In this document: positions 34,603-47,600 of the stretch, piece by piece
Layout: every line of letters starts with the position of its first letter
Position numbering within the stretch: position 1 is the stretch's first letter
DNA from: Halichondria panicea
Lineage: Eukaryota > Porifera > Demospongiae > Suberitida > Halichondriidae
Length of the DNA: 64,000 nucleotides
Direction: 5' to 3'
NCBI RefSeq assembly: GCF_963675165.1
Contig: NC_087382.1
Coordinates: forward strand, 4,317,963 to 4,381,962
Notes under the pieces: model-generated
Databases searched by the model: none
What the model saw: only the letters and a program-made list of their open reading frames with translations
What the model was told of the DNA's origin: nothing
Translations under genes and position numbers: made by a program

Positions 34603-37600
34603 ATGGCCCCTCTCGCTCGATCCTCGTGTCTACTGGCTGTACTGTCTCTGGCCTTCACGCTCTGCAGCTCAGTACCACTGACTATGAAGAATGGTAACAG
34701 TCTGGAGCTGCTCAAAGCCAGGCTGGGTGCAAATGGTTCACCGGCTGCAAGCTTGACCTGCTCTGCATGCAAGGTCGTAGTGAATGTGCTCCAGGATCTG
34801 TTTGCACGAGATGCATCTGAGGAGGAGATTGAGAAGATTATTATTCGAGTGTGCATCGATCTTAAGATAGAGGATGAAAATGTCTGCACATTGATCGTCC
34901 CTACATTCCAGGTGAGTACATTATATTTCTATCTACATTCTAGTACTTCCTCCAACACACTATCCTCCGCGCACTCTTCACCGGCTTCTTCTCCACTGTC
35001 CCTTATTGTCTCTCCCTTTATATCCCCCCCCCCTTCTCCTCCCAACACGACTGAAACGTCTAGAGAGGTTTTAGATCCACACCTTGAAACGTGCATGCAT
35101 CAGCAACATGCATGACATTGTAGTTAGCACTATATAATTATATCTATGCCAATAATTAAAAGTCCACTAACAGCACACTATAACGAATGTGAGGTGTTTC
35201 CTTCTTATCGTGATATTAATTAGTTTCTATTTTGTTTTCAGTATCATCACACACCTAACTAGATATGAAGCTATACTTATTTTATTACAGGAAGAAGTGT
35301 TGACAGTGTTTGACCAGATTGCCCTGAGTGATCGTGAGATCTGTGGCTACCTCCTCGGCCCAACATGTGAGGATGCCTACGACCCTTATCATCAGAACTG
35401 GAATATCTCCATACCAGGAAACAAGCCACCAGTGGTCCCCATTCCAGATCCAAAGGTTCGCCTAGCTAAGAATAATTATTGTTCTACCACATGTCAAGCT
35501 ACATGTATTTAGGAAGCAACACTTATAAGATTGGATAATGCTTTCCACCCAGTTAAAGAGGTGCTCAATACTTTGACACTTATAATTATGTACATGTACC
35601 GTAATCTACTATTTTGTTTATATTCTTGCACGAAGTATTTTAACTCGATAGTACTCCCACTCAGAAAATGAGGTTTTGACCGTTTGAGTATACATTGCTC
35701 TCAACCAATGTTCCTATATACTCCCTGCAGCCTGGGTCCCCAGTGAATGGTGTCCTCCATATCTCTGACCTCCACTGGGACTCCATGTACACTCCTGGTC
35801 TGAGCAATGACTGCGGGGAGCCACTCTGCTGCAGGCCACCCAACAAACCAGGTCAGTGTCTCCTAATGATGGTAATTCAGTCGTCATCAGGCCAATTTTT
35901 CTCTAATATAATGCTAACTCTTATTGTAAAAACTACTGATGGTACTTTTATATAATTATGCTAGCCATAACCTCTCAAAGATAGCCTCCTGAACCACCTG
36001 ATTTCGTAATAGCTTGTCGAAAAAATTACGATGTTTATCTGCATGTCACAATATCTTACAGACTAGAGCTAAAGTGTAACAACTCTGTTGGTGTTTGTAA
36101 AGCATAGAGTCACTGGTTGTGTACTTTAATACAGGCACTGGTTCAACGGCAGCTGGCTATTGGGGTGACTACATGTGTGACGTACCCTACCACACACTGG
36201 AGAATATGATGCAGTCGATAGTTGCTAGGAAAGATGAGGTAAGACCACTAACAGCCACTCTCAGCTGAGACAATAATTGATCACCTTCATAGCTAGACTA
36301 CCATTGTAAGTGCACAATTATAGTATTGCCCCAATAGAACTAAGTATTTTCGTTTTCCTCAATTTAGCTGATTTAGCTGCTTCACTTCAGTAACACCTTA
36401 TAAACCTTTAATTTGTGTAGTATAGTTGCTAATTAGGCTGTATTGTGTACATGCACGTATCAAGCAATGGACCCTCTTTACGACTTATAATTATGGGATA
36501 GAAAATATACTTCCTCTTTACAACTTATGGCCTTGCATATAATTTTTTTTGTTCACACTTTATCCCTGGCCACAGTTTGAGTGGGTGTACATGACAGGGG
36601 ATCTCCCCGCCCACAACGTGTGGAACCAGAGCCGAGATGACCAGCTGTACGTTCTGAAGACTCTGGTAGGACTTCTCAAGAAATACCTCCCTGATAAAAT
36701 CATATTCCCTACCCTTGGAAACCACGAGAGTGCACCTGTCAACAGGTGTGTACCTACATGTACAAATACTCCAAACTCACTCCCTCCTTTTGGGCACTGT
36801 TTGATAATAGTTATCATAAATGCTAGCATGCAATTACATATGACATAATCTTATGTACGTATGTTTTTTGAACATGCCATATCTGAAATAGTTGTTTCTA
36901 AAGATTTCAGAACACCAAGCAATTATCTCTGTGTACTGTAGTTTCCCTCCTCCGTTTGTGACGGGTGAGAAGTCTAATCAGTGGCTACTAGATGCAGCCG
37001 CTGACCAATGGAGTGACTGGCTCAAAGACGAGGAGGCCACCAATACTATCAAGAGGTAGAATTTTAACATAATTATGAGCCTCACCTGGATGTCTGTACG
37101 ATCACTGCATGCCAATTGAAACTTTCTAGAGCCTATAACATGCTAGCCTTGTTCCTATGCCAATTTTATTTTACAATAGAGAAAAGTCTGACCTGGGAAT
37201 ATATAATAGCGTGCTACATGTGACTTGTTAATTGTTTTTAATCCATGAGCCTTTCAACGTCTTGTTAATTAATGTAAAGTGCTTTGCAGTTTTTGATGTG
37301 CAATTTTCACTGGTTAGTGTTTTATTGTTTGTTATGTACATGTGTACGTATCTTGTTTATCCTTGCAGAGGTGGATTCTACAATGTGAAGGTCAGGGATG
37401 GTCTACGAGTGATCTCACTGCAAACCAACTTCGCTAACAGTATTAATTGGTAAGAACAGATTTCTTAATTGTATGCAACGATAATTAATTTATGTTTCCC
37501 GTTCGTTGTTAGGTGGTTACTGATCAACGACACTGACCCGGCTGGTCAGCTGCAGTGGTTAGTGCAGCAACTACTGGAGGCTGAAAAGAACGAGGAGAAG

Positions 37601-39603
37601 GTGAGTTTTAGGAGAAAAACTTTTTCTAAGCTTATTTAATACAAAGTATTGAAATTTGAAGTAGTTGTCAGTTGTACAATGTAATTAGTATAGTGATTGT
37701 AATGAAAGTCGCCATGCACATTACCTATTGCTGCTACAGGTACACATCATCGGCCACATTCCTCCGAGTGGATTCACCAAGTCATTCGGGCTCAACTATC
37801 ATCGGATAGTCAACAGGTCAGAACTAATTTCATTCAACAATAAGCATATATTCATAAAATTGCACGTACAGATTTGAGAGCACCATCAGTGGTCAGTTTT
37901 TCGGACACACTCATGACGACAGATTTGAAGTATTCTTTGACGAACAAAACAGCACAAGAGCAACAAAGTGAGCAACGATGATGCATGATGCATTTTGCTT
38001 CTAAAGTTTAATAATAGCCGGGAGCCCTCTAATCTTATGGTGGGTATAGTATACCTGCATGTACATGTCAGCTAGTAGTCAGTCGTCTTGCCTAATGCTG
38101 GTTGATAAACAAATTACTTAATTCTGCTTTTAAATTGTTGTTTCGTTTTTATTCACAACGTAATATTGATTGACCACATACATAACTCCCTAAGGATATT
38201 AAATCACAGGGAAAGTTAATAATCTATTATAGCCATCATTTTTCTCTTTAGTTTTGCCTTCCTGGGTCCGGGTGTCACCTCCTATCAAGGGCTAAACATG
38301 GGTTACCGTGTATACCAACTGGACGGCCTGTATAATGGAACGTCTAGTGTAAGTTTGTACGTCATATCCACACACACACACACACACACCGTGCACGAGC
38401 AGTGTTGCTATACTGGGCCCGGCTGTGACTCCAAGGAAACGCATGAACATGGGATATCGAGTGTATACCGTTGATGGTCCCTACAATGCTACCACCAGTG
38501 TATGTATGTATGTATGTATGTAACTATGTCATAATTATTTGTACAGTGACGCTTGTCTATACTGACTACCTACATCATGTGTATAGCGTTAACTGTCTGT
38601 ATGCAATCTTGGTACTAGCTGGCTACCCATGGCCATGTAGCATTCAGAATGTCCAGTGGTGTATATAGTAGACGAAGAAGTTGGCTCTCTAGGGAGACCT
38701 TGTACGGACAGTAGTACTGATTGGCCTCAATAAGTGAAACAGTATTTACACTTAAACTATATAGTCATGTGGTACATTCCTGCACACTAGCTGTAGAATC
38801 ATATAATTATTAATTTTTCTTCAACTCTAGTACTATATCTTGCTCTTACTAAATGCAGGCTGTGTTGGATCACAAGGTGTACTACATGAACATCTCAGAC
38901 GCTAACCTGAGTAACAAGCCCAACTGGCAGCTGGAATACTCAGCGAAGGTAGACCACCCCCCTTATAAACACAACCCCCCACTTCATGTTCACACTCGTA
39001 CACTGTACAGGCTGATCTGGGCATGACGAGACTCCACCCAGCCGACTGGAAGGACCTAGTGGACCGATTTAGAACTGATGATGCCCTCTTCCAAAAGTTT
39101 TACAAGTTCGTAAATTATGCTATGAAGCTTGTCTGTTTTAGTCACCCTATAAGCGGGTTCTATAAAATTAATACAGCCAGGTTAATGCGTCCCAAATTAA
39201 AATCTCAATAATTTTAACACGTATACAGCTAGGCTATAGCTCTTTATTACAGCAGCACCCGCCTGTACTGGCAATAATTAACAGTTCTATTCTATCCACC
39301 TATCAAATTATTCTGTAAGACTTCATTAATTGTCAAATTTATGATTGGTTTTTACCACATAACACAATGATGATAAACTCAAAAATTTAAGCCTCTCTCC
39401 AATAATTGATGCTATTCCATACGTACAGGTACATTCACAAGATGCACACGAGTGGACCGTGTGATGGCAGCTGCAAGTCAGGAGTCTTGTGCAGTCTTCT
39501 TACCACTCGTCCTGACGACCCAGATGCTTGTAAGAATGTCCTCGTGGAGGGCGTAACCATGGAAGACGTGTACGAACAATGGGCCAAACAACAAGTGTGC
39601 TGA
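34603..39603 (+). CDS. SMPD1: Acid sphingomyelinase (sphingomyelin phosphodiesterase 1)
   Basis: Fourteen exons: 34603-34911, 35291-35455, 35731-35851, 36135-36238, 36576-36745, 36942-37055, 37369-37449, 37513-37600, 37740-37816, 37872-37967, 38252-38348, 38859-38948, 39011-39105, 39429-39603; 593 aa (human about 630). It has a signal peptide, a saposin B domain with paired cysteines (about 48-105) and a calcineurin-type metallophosphatase. Metal-ligand motifs are all present: ISDLHWD (169-175), GDLPAHN (241), GNHES (281-285), GHIPPSG (389) and GHTHD (421-425). The C-terminal Cys-rich domain ends ...WAKQQVC, matching the conserved terminal Cys. The enzyme hydrolyses sphingomyelin to ceramide and phosphocholine in lysosomes or outside the cell. 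ATG 34603 is preferred because it begins the leader. A second version of exon 11 at 38403-38499 suggests alternative splicing. Confidence 0.92.
38403..38499 (+). other. SMPD1: Alternative (mutually exclusive) copy of SMPD1 exon 11
   Basis: This 97-nt block has AG before it and GT after it, the same length and the same phases (2 in, 0 out) as exon 11 at 38252-38348. It encodes [20 protein letters not shown] then [12 protein letters not shown], against [20 protein letters not shown] and [12 protein letters not shown] in exon 11. Including both would break the frame, because 97 is not a multiple of 3, so use must be exclusive. A CA tract precedes its acceptor. Confidence 0.8.
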
Positions 39604-39898
39604 TGAAGCACTTCTTATAACTTTGAACATAATTATAATTATAAACATGCTTTTAATTGTTGCTGTATACTGTATATAATTATAGTAATATAAAAATATT
39701 TTTATTTTTATTTTTAACACATGCAGGTTTTTATACTCTTGATCAACTGGACAAAATGTTTGATTATAGAATAGATTTGATTGAAATGCATAACGTTGCA
39801 TAACGTACATAAATCACATAGCTGTGATAACTTAAACTGGGAGGACATAAATTGATTTGTATATCTATAGAATAACAATGAATTGACTTAGAGACAAT

Positions 39899-42800
39899 TT
39901 ATAGTCCACCGCCACTTCTGTCGACTGAGACCGGGGTACTCTCCCTCTGCTTCTGTTGTATGATGGTAGCCATCCTTACATTAGCCACCTCTCCACTCTT
40001 CAGGGCACTCATCAACTGCAAGGGACGGAAGAGAAAAACAGTTGATCATGGAGCAATAATTATTATCTATACCGTACCCCCAAAATGAAGGTAATATAAT
40101 TATTGTGAAATCGATTAGTTGATGACAATTATTTTGGTGGAATATTACGGCAAAAAAAGCTCCCCGACCGGGAATCGAACCCGGGTCTTCCGCGTGACAG
40201 GCGGAGATACTTACCACTATACTATCGAGGACTACATGTACAAACTAAAAGCAACCAGCCCAGCCAATGTTGAGCAACGCTATACCAGAACTAATTTTTT
40301 AAAGTGAAGATTTAATTTGTGCAAAAAAAGAAGCTCCTTGACCGGGAATCGAACCCGGGTCTTCCGCGTGACAGGCGGAGATACTTACCACTATACTATC
40401 GAGGACTACATGTACAAACTAAAAGCAACCAGCCCAGCCAATGTTGAGCAACGCTATACCAGAACTAATTTTTTAAAGTGAAGATTTAATTTGTGCAAAA
40501 AAGAAGCTCCCCGACCGGGAATCGAACCCGGGTCTTCCGCGTGACAGGCGGAGATACTTACCACTATACTATCGAGGACTACACATAAGTTGACATAACG
40601 TAAGGCTAACAATGGCACAAGCTCAATATACAAGTACATGCATGTACCACACACACACACACACACATGGACACAATAATAACTAACCTGCAAGAACTCT
40701 TCTTCTTCGATGGTACAGTTCTTATTAATGTCCACCTCAGCGATGAGCTCTCTCAGCTTATCATCTGACACTTTCTCTCCCATCTCACTCAGAGCTTTGC
40801 GTAGATCGTGGATACTGATATGCCCATCGTTGTCCTTGTCGAAGGTCCTAAAGATTTGGCCGTACTCTTTGGCTTCCTGATAGCTGAGGCTGATAGGAAC
40901 GTCCTTCACTTCTGTGGCTACCTTGAGCCCCATGGTACCCAAGAAAAACACTGCCCTGTCCATTTCAGCCTGCCGAAAAAGTAAAAAAATTAAGTAATGT
41001 ATACACTTACACAGTGAAATATATCTATGTGTATAAAATAAGACACACGTGTAGTGTATAAAATAGACCATCAACATACATACAAAAACTGTCACGTACA
41101 ATTAAAATGTACATATATATATATATATATATACATGTTTGCAATGTTCAAAATAGAGAGTGTCAACTACTGACAGCTAATCTCGACTTATCCAGAAGTC
41201 TTCACCTGTTTCCTGCTCTTGCTCCAGTTGAGCTCCTTGCTCATGATCTCCGCTATCCTGGGAATGGCCTCCTCGGCAGCTTGCACGTCGAGGAACGCCA
41301 ACCTCGTCCTCCGAGCCAGTACATCCACCAATGTGCAGGCGTACTCCTTCACAGCGTACTTCACTTCAGCTTCTACGTAGGGGAACTCATCGACTAAACG
41401 TTTGCCGACTATAGGCCATCTCTTCCCGGTGAAGGTGGCTAGTTTAGCAACCTGGGGGGCCTTGTCTCCGTACGTGCCGGCAAGCCTCTGGGCTACCTAC
41501 AGGGGGGGGATAATATCTCATGTAATTAGCCATGCACTGTACATGTTTAGTACGTGTTTCAAGAATTCAATTGCCAACAAAAATACTGTTTACTGACCCA
41601 CTTCCAGGGGAAGTAAAGGAAGAGAGGGAACACATACTGCCACATGCAATGTACATGTACATGTAGTTTAACGAGTGTATAAGTAAATGTACAGTGTACA
41701 TGTGCAAGAAAAAAATTATAAGCAATGGATTCAAAACAGAATCAACATTCTCACAAGTAGCCATGCATGGAGATTCTCATACCTCGACATCTACTCCGTA
41801 GTCCTGCACTAGTCTGATGAATGAGGTGGGATACCATCCGTCCCCGCCCTCCAGAGTGTAGCCGTTGGTCTGACATCCCTTGCTGTCATCCAGACCCCCT
41901 ACAGTCACTGCCCTGTCCACCAACTCCTCCGCCATAGAGCGATACGTTGTCCACTTGCCTGTGAGGGTGTGTGAGTGTGGGCGGGAATGTCACATATATC
42001 ACACAATACCACAATTCATGTGCAGTCATGCATGTATACCTACGATACCTTTAAGAGGTTAATTGCTACATGTATGCATAATTATATAATTGTGTCAGGT
42101 AACCCAGATACCAAACAAATACTTGTGTGCAAAACAACCCCACAACAAAGACCATGCACCTCTGTAAAAAAAAGTTGTGCAATCCAAAGCTGTCGGCTAT
42201 AAAGGGGACTAATTGTATCATGAAATTGTACATAATTATAATCATACATGTACATACGTTAAAGTGCTGTGACAGCACTAGGCTGAAGTAACTGTCACAA
42301 GCTATACCATAGTTTACCTCCAGCGATGGTGAGGAGGTCCCCCTTGCTGACCTCTATGATGTGGTTACGTGCGATGGACTGAGTGTCTGCCTTGTTGGGG
42401 TCCATCACTAGAGGTCGAATACCACTCCAGGCAGCCAGTACATCTCCACGTCGAACTGTGTACGTACAAGTACAAGTACAGTAACATGTGATAGAGAAAA
42501 TCAGTAAATAAGAGGCTGAGCAACAAAACAGACATTTCAGACTTTAGTGTTTCAAATTATGCCAGAAAAGGTTTCTAGAATTTTGGATGTAAATGATAGA
42601 GCTTATTACCAAGAGTTTATGATAGAGAGAGAGTATCGAACGTAGGCATACTGTACATCAGATGTATGCGGAGAGTAACGTGACTTCCTGTATCTGTCAC
42701 AAGCTTGGAATTTGCACACTGACCAATCCAAGCGTGGGTGATGTAATCTATCAACCCATCCAAGTGAGGGTGATGTAATCTACTTTCTTGATAGATTACA

Positions 42801-45800
42801 TCACCCACACTGGATTGGTCAGTGTGCAAATTCCAAGCTTGTGACAGATACAGGAAGTCACGTTACTCTCCGCATACATCTGATGTACAGTATGCCTACG
42901 TTCGATACTCTCTCCTCTATCATAAACTCTTGTTATTACTAAGTGTACAGTATTATATAGAAGTTATATTTCAGGTTTGGAATTAGCCAATTACATTTAA
43001 CTGAAATTGCAAGTGCATGTACGGTCTTCGTCTTACAAGGCAGCCCGAGATATAGAGACTATCAATATAATTATTGTGGACGAGTGCTCACCAGACAACT
43101 CTGGACTGAGGTAGTTCTTGACCTCCTCTAGGATGAAGCGGATGTCTTCTTCTTTGGGGGTGGGGAGATGGGTCACCTCGATGCGGGCGTCAGTCGTACC
43201 AGCAATAGTGCGACCTGAATCATTATAGAGTGATGATGAGAGAACAATTCCTACATGTACAATAAGGGTGTTTGTTGTACACTACAGAGCTACAGAGAGC
43301 TGACGTTGACATTCCTCAACTTTGAAGGGCCAAAATTTGGGTACAAGTTGATCAACCTAAACAAGTAATATCAAACTGTTACAACAGCTCACTGCACATG
43401 GAGCTACATCATGTGACATTTTCCTATTTTATTAATTGCAAGAAAGGCCATCGTTCATGATCTTGCAGAGAGGGTTTATTTACATTGCCGCAGCTTAATT
43501 TATTGGTCACAAGAGAGTACTCTTGCACAGTGTACAGAAACTGAAAGTATGTATTGACCTTGCCAGGGCAGGAAGAAGATGACTCGACCATCGCTGGTGG
43601 AGGGGTCCAATAGTCCCATGTTACGAGGACTATAGTACTCAGGGAGGACAATATGAATACCGGCACTTGGTTGGACGATCTTACGAGCCTCGGGATTATC
43701 CATCTGTCGAATACTATCCGAGAACGGACCTAAAAATGGGCAGGGCAGTTGATAGTATAGCAAAACCTGTCAATTGTGTTGTAGTACAAATCTTCAATAT
43801 GAACTATATAGTGATTTTAAGGAGGGGGTGTGGTTACCTGTTGCATTGATGACGACCTTTGCCTTCACGTCCCACTCTGCCCCTGTCAGTCTGTCCCTCA
43901 TGTGAGCACCTCTGACCTTACCCTGTACGAGGGGGGAGGGGAGGGGGGACATTGGGTTAGTGGTGAATCGTACAACTATCAACCGTGAAACAAAGTTAAT
44001 ATTATTGGTTGTCCCCTAAGAAAATTGACAGTACAGTGAAACCTGCGTAAGTAGTCACCCTTGGGCAGACTACTGTATTATAGAGGGTGGCCTGCTAACA
44101 CAGGTCCAAACACATGCTATAGAGACTTTGGGGCCCATTAACCTGGCTGTATTAATAACAGAGAGTGACCTGCTTATGGGTGACCACAATAGAGATCGGT
44201 TTCACTGCACACACACACTGCAGTGTACAGTACATTCAAAACTCACATTTTCCTTGATGAGTGACAGCACCTCGACGTGGTTGGCTACAGTGGCCCCCTC
44301 TCTGATGGCGGTCAGAGCTATAGTCAGACACATCCGGGCATCATCGTGTTGACCTGTACAGTAGGGAGGAGGAGATGAAGTCAGTTATACAGTCATCCAT
44401 GCATTGTACATGCATGTGTGGTGTACATTCAAGAGCAATGCTATACATGCATACATACGTGCAGTGTACGTTACATACAGTTCATTTATACAGTGTACAG
44501 AAAGACATAACTGTGTACATGTACATCATGCAGGGTTTCATCTAGGATGAACAGTTTGGGTGTGCGTAAGCGTCTGATGTTGTACTACTAATAATGACGA
44601 TGTCATTATGTCTGATGTTGTACTACTAATAATGATGACGTCATTATGTCTGATCTTGTAATGTATACTGATCCTATGTAGTACTAAGTAATGTGGTGAT
44701 GTCACTATATTCTAGGGAGGGAGAAAGATTTACCCCTACCCCCCCCCCCCCCCCCCACTAGATGAAACCCTGACATGTACATCTACGGCAAGTACATTGT
44801 TTTATTTTGGACAGACCAACAGATAAACAGGTGGCCTGCTAACACAGCCCCCACGGTCTACACAGCAGGTACCTGACTGCATTATAAAAGGTGACCACAA
44901 TAGATCACAGTAACCATAATCTGGTTATATCTACCTACATGTAGCATCACTCACCATCATAGTAGACGATGGTACCGCACAGCTTGCTGCTCTTGAGCAT
45001 TGGAAACTCCTCCAGGGCTTTGGATTTCTTCAGGTAGTAGCTGGGCTTTAGATTTTGTCTTCCTGCCACTAAATCGTAGGCCTTGATACCCGCCCAATAA
45101 TAGGGCACCTGCCACCACCTGGGAGGACAGGAGGGGGGTGGGGTTAATGGCATGGGGATATCATTATAATTATAGAATTGTATGTACTGTATTTTTAACA
45201 CTATAAATTATTATACTGTTGTACATTGTACATGCAGATACTGTGTGTACATAATGGACAATTTACACAATTAGCATGATCATGCAAATGAGAATATTCA
45301 CTTTTTTATTGTTTCCTAGCCCATTTTTCCTAGCCCATTTGTGATACAAATGGGCTAGGAAACAATAAAAAAGTGAATATTCTCATCCAAGCTTCAATCA
45401 GTAACTGTAAATTGCCAGACCATTCTAACATTTAATAACAGCCAATCGGAAGGATACATACCTATAGTAAGTAGATCAGGGATCTGCCCACACTTGCCAA
45501 CGGTGGTCTGGTGGTCGGTAACTAACCATTACTAAACAAACACGTAACCACTTCTTACATGTATAGCCATTACACAGGTAGTTAGTTACCAGACATGATT
45601 ATATAGACTGTACATTTCAAGAGATTTAAATACGGGAGTACAGCATATTGAAAGCACCAACGAAACCCTGTAAACACCAAATCTAGCCACCCACTTGACA
45701 ACGACAGGTCACTGTAATATTCAATATCAATAGGGTCCTAATGAACTCCTGATAATATCAATAATACTATCGACCACTCACTTATAGACTGGTAGCATGA

Positions 45801-47234
45801 TGGGGAGAGGGTAAGAGAGATGAGGGGCTATCTTGAGGAGGTTGGATCTCTCCCGGAGTGCCTCCTTGACCATACGATACTGCTCAATGTCAAGATTCTT
45901 GAAAGCCTTCTCCAGATACCGAACGCCACCGTGGATGAGTTTAGTACTTCGACTGCTAGTACCAGACGAGAAATCGTACCTCTCCACACACGCGGTGTTG
46001 AAGCCTGAGCAGGAACATCAATATTACAATCAAGTTCATACCATTAGAGCTAGTGTCCACTACAATAAAGTAATCAACATTCTTTAAACTGGCAAGTCGA
46101 TACCTTTGTGCAGGAAGATGCCTAGGTTAGTGATTCCATATTCCAAAGAGAATAAGTTGTCCAACTATAAAGCTCACTAATATTATTATTAGGAGAATGC
46201 ACTATAACGAAAAATTTTATTGCCATTTCATATACAGTGAAGCCTCTATATTAAAAGTTAGAAATTGACAAGCATGGTTTAATTTCTATTAAGTTGAGAC
46301 TTGGTTGAGTGTCCTTATTTAGTGGTTCTGCTCTACCAATCAGTATACCTCGTTACCTCTCAGCTGTGCATCCAGGGCCACTCCAGCGCCCGTGACCCCG
46401 CCCCCTATCACGAGGATGTCAAACTCCTGATCAGCGCGTAGTCGACCAATGAGCTCCTCTCTGTGAATAAGTGTGTGTGGGGTGGGGTACGCTGTTTAAA
46501 CATGAAAGTGTATCATTTTTTGGTTATTATTTTTATTGAAGCATGTAGTGTGTACAGTGTGTGATATGTTTTCTACCAAGAACATTAATTTATTCGTGTC
46601 CAAATATACTGTATTCTTGGAACCATGGATACAGTGTGATTCAATTAGGACACTTGGTAACTAAAGAGCTCATCAAGCATACTTGTGGTTCATTACCTAA
46701 TCCATTAGAAACACTATTTGTGTACAAGTATTAAAAATGTGACGGAAATTAATCACGAGGAAAATGGTATAATTATTGTGTCGTTATAATTATACAATGA
46801 ATGGTGAGTGAGTATTCCACCTTGTAGGGATCTTCAGCTCTGGACTGCGAGGTCTTGTCGGCTCGTTAGCGTGAAGAGGCTCAATCCTGCCGTCCTGTAT
46901 ATAAAATAAATAAATATAAACAAGAGTTCAATGAACTCTTGATATAAACAATGTGGTGGTGCGACAAACTGATTAATAAAATACACATGGAAATAAAGCA
47001 TTGTTCATCGTGAATACAATGATGGTGAATGAGTGTGTGTGCAGGCAATAAAATGACAACATGACAACAGTCATCAAAGCTCTAGTATTGTCTACAGCAA
47101 GTGCAGAGTGAGCTAGCTAGCTATTGCATACTGGGCCAGCTTACACGTGAGGTGAGGTGCTTCCAGCCATAATAGGTAGTACCTCCAGCTGCCAGGGAAC
47201 CAGCCAGCACTTTTAGACGGAAAGCTAAGGCCAT
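39899..47234 (-). CDS. GPD2: Mitochondrial FAD-dependent glycerol-3-phosphate dehydrogenase
   Basis: Fourteen exons (minus): 47145-47234, 46821-46894, 46357-46460, 45782-46004, 44955-45118, 44247-44353, 43838-43922, 43559-43729, 43092-43214, 42318-42455, 41783-41958, 41206-41496, 40688-40969, 39899-40015; 714 aa (human 727). It oxidises glycerol-3-phosphate to dihydroxyacetone phosphate at the outer face of the inner mitochondrial membrane, feeding ubiquinone. Seen: an N-terminal hydrophobic leader, FAD-binding VIGGGVTGAG (73-82), SSGTSSRSTKLIHGG, IAPHLSYPLPIMLPVYKWW, VRRGDVLAAWSGIRPL, and two EF-hand loops, DKDNDGHISIHD (626-637) and DINKNCTIEEEE (662-673), the second with Cys in place of the usual Gly. 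It ends in VDRSGGGL. Three tRNA-Asp copies sit in the last intron, and two large palindromes in other introns. Confidence 0.93.
40160..40231 (-). tRNA. tRNA-Asp (GUC), copy 1
   Basis: A 72-nt cloverleaf on the minus strand: acceptor TCCTCGA paired with TCGGGGA, A-box TAGTATAGTGGTAAGTA, anticodon GTC in CCTGTCACG, B-box GGTTCGATTCC, discriminator G. It matches the standard eukaryotic tRNA-Asp. It lies in the last intron of GPD2, same strand. Confidence 0.92.
40334..40405 (-). tRNA. tRNA-Asp (GUC), copy 2, altered acceptor stem
   Basis: Identical to copies 1 and 3 except TCAAGGA instead of TCGGGGA on the 3' acceptor strand. This makes one C-A mismatch (pair 5-68) and turns a T-G wobble into T-A. 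It may be weakened or a pseudogene. It belongs to a 173-174 bp tandem repeat. Confidence 0.8.
40507..40578 (-). tRNA. tRNA-Asp (GUC), copy 3
   Basis: 72 nt, the same as copy 1, with an intact acceptor stem and GTC anticodon. It is separated from copy 2 by the same spacer sequence (ACTACATGTACAAACTAAAA...) found between copies 1 and 2. Confidence 0.92.
42604..42936. repeat. Long palindrome (inverted-repeat element)
   Basis: Arms of about 140 bp (from 42604 to 42746 and 42793 to 42936) are almost perfect reverse complements. They begin CCAAGAGTTTATGATAGA and end TCTATCATAAACTCTTG, with a short centre carrying a second GGTGATGTAATCTA copy. No ORF. It is in GPD2 intron 9. It is probably a fold-back element or MITE. 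Confidence 0.85.
44032..44208. mobile_element. Dispersed repeat with TACAGTGAAACCTG ends
   Basis: The left end TACAGTGAAACCTG and right end CGGTTTCACTG form an inverted repeat around the GGCCTGCTAACACAGGTCC and GGGGCCCATTAACCTGG core found at several other places in this window. It is in GPD2 intron 6. Confidence 0.6.
45288..45386. repeat. Short palindrome in a GPD2 intron
   Basis: A 38-bp arm (ATGAGAATATTCACTTTTTT..., 45288-45325) is repeated inverted at 45349-45386 around a 23-bp loop that starts with a second copy of the arm end (TTCCTAGCCCATTTG). It can form a stable hairpin. Confidence 0.8.
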
Positions 47235-47600
47235 GAATCTCTCTATCCACTGAATATTTACTTCAACTACAGAGCTTCACTGGCCTAACAGGGCGTGGTC
47301 ATACACGGGCATGGCCACGCCCTAACCACACTGATCCACGCCCACAATTTTTTCCCTTCTTTGTTATCACTGCAAAACTACTTTGCATCTTTTACTGCCT
47401 CCACCCACGTGGACTAGCTTACCCACGTGGCAGTGAAGAAAGTTATGAAGGCTGATGTATTTTACAAGAGCTAAAGGCTGAATAACTACTTTGATTACTA
47501 TTGGAAAATCTGTACACATTCTCTCATTGATCTCATAACCAATAAAAGCTTAAATGGTGGACAGAATTTCAGAAAGGACTGTCAAAGCTTTAATCTCAAG
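47235..47600. promoter_or_regulatory. Candidate bidirectional promoter with two E-boxes
   Basis: GPD2 (-) and the CCN-like gene (+) start 366 bp apart. Two CCACGTGG palindromes (CACGTG at 47406-47411 and 47424-47429) lie 18 bp apart within it. CACGTG is the bHLH-Zip core. A reverse CCAAT box (ATTGG) is near 47500. Function is inferred. Confidence 0.5.

Noticed and set aside
39981-40217. ORF with ISACHAEDPGSIPGRGA
   Set aside because: Translation of the reverse frame of a tRNA-Asp gene; the same peptide appears at each tRNA copy.
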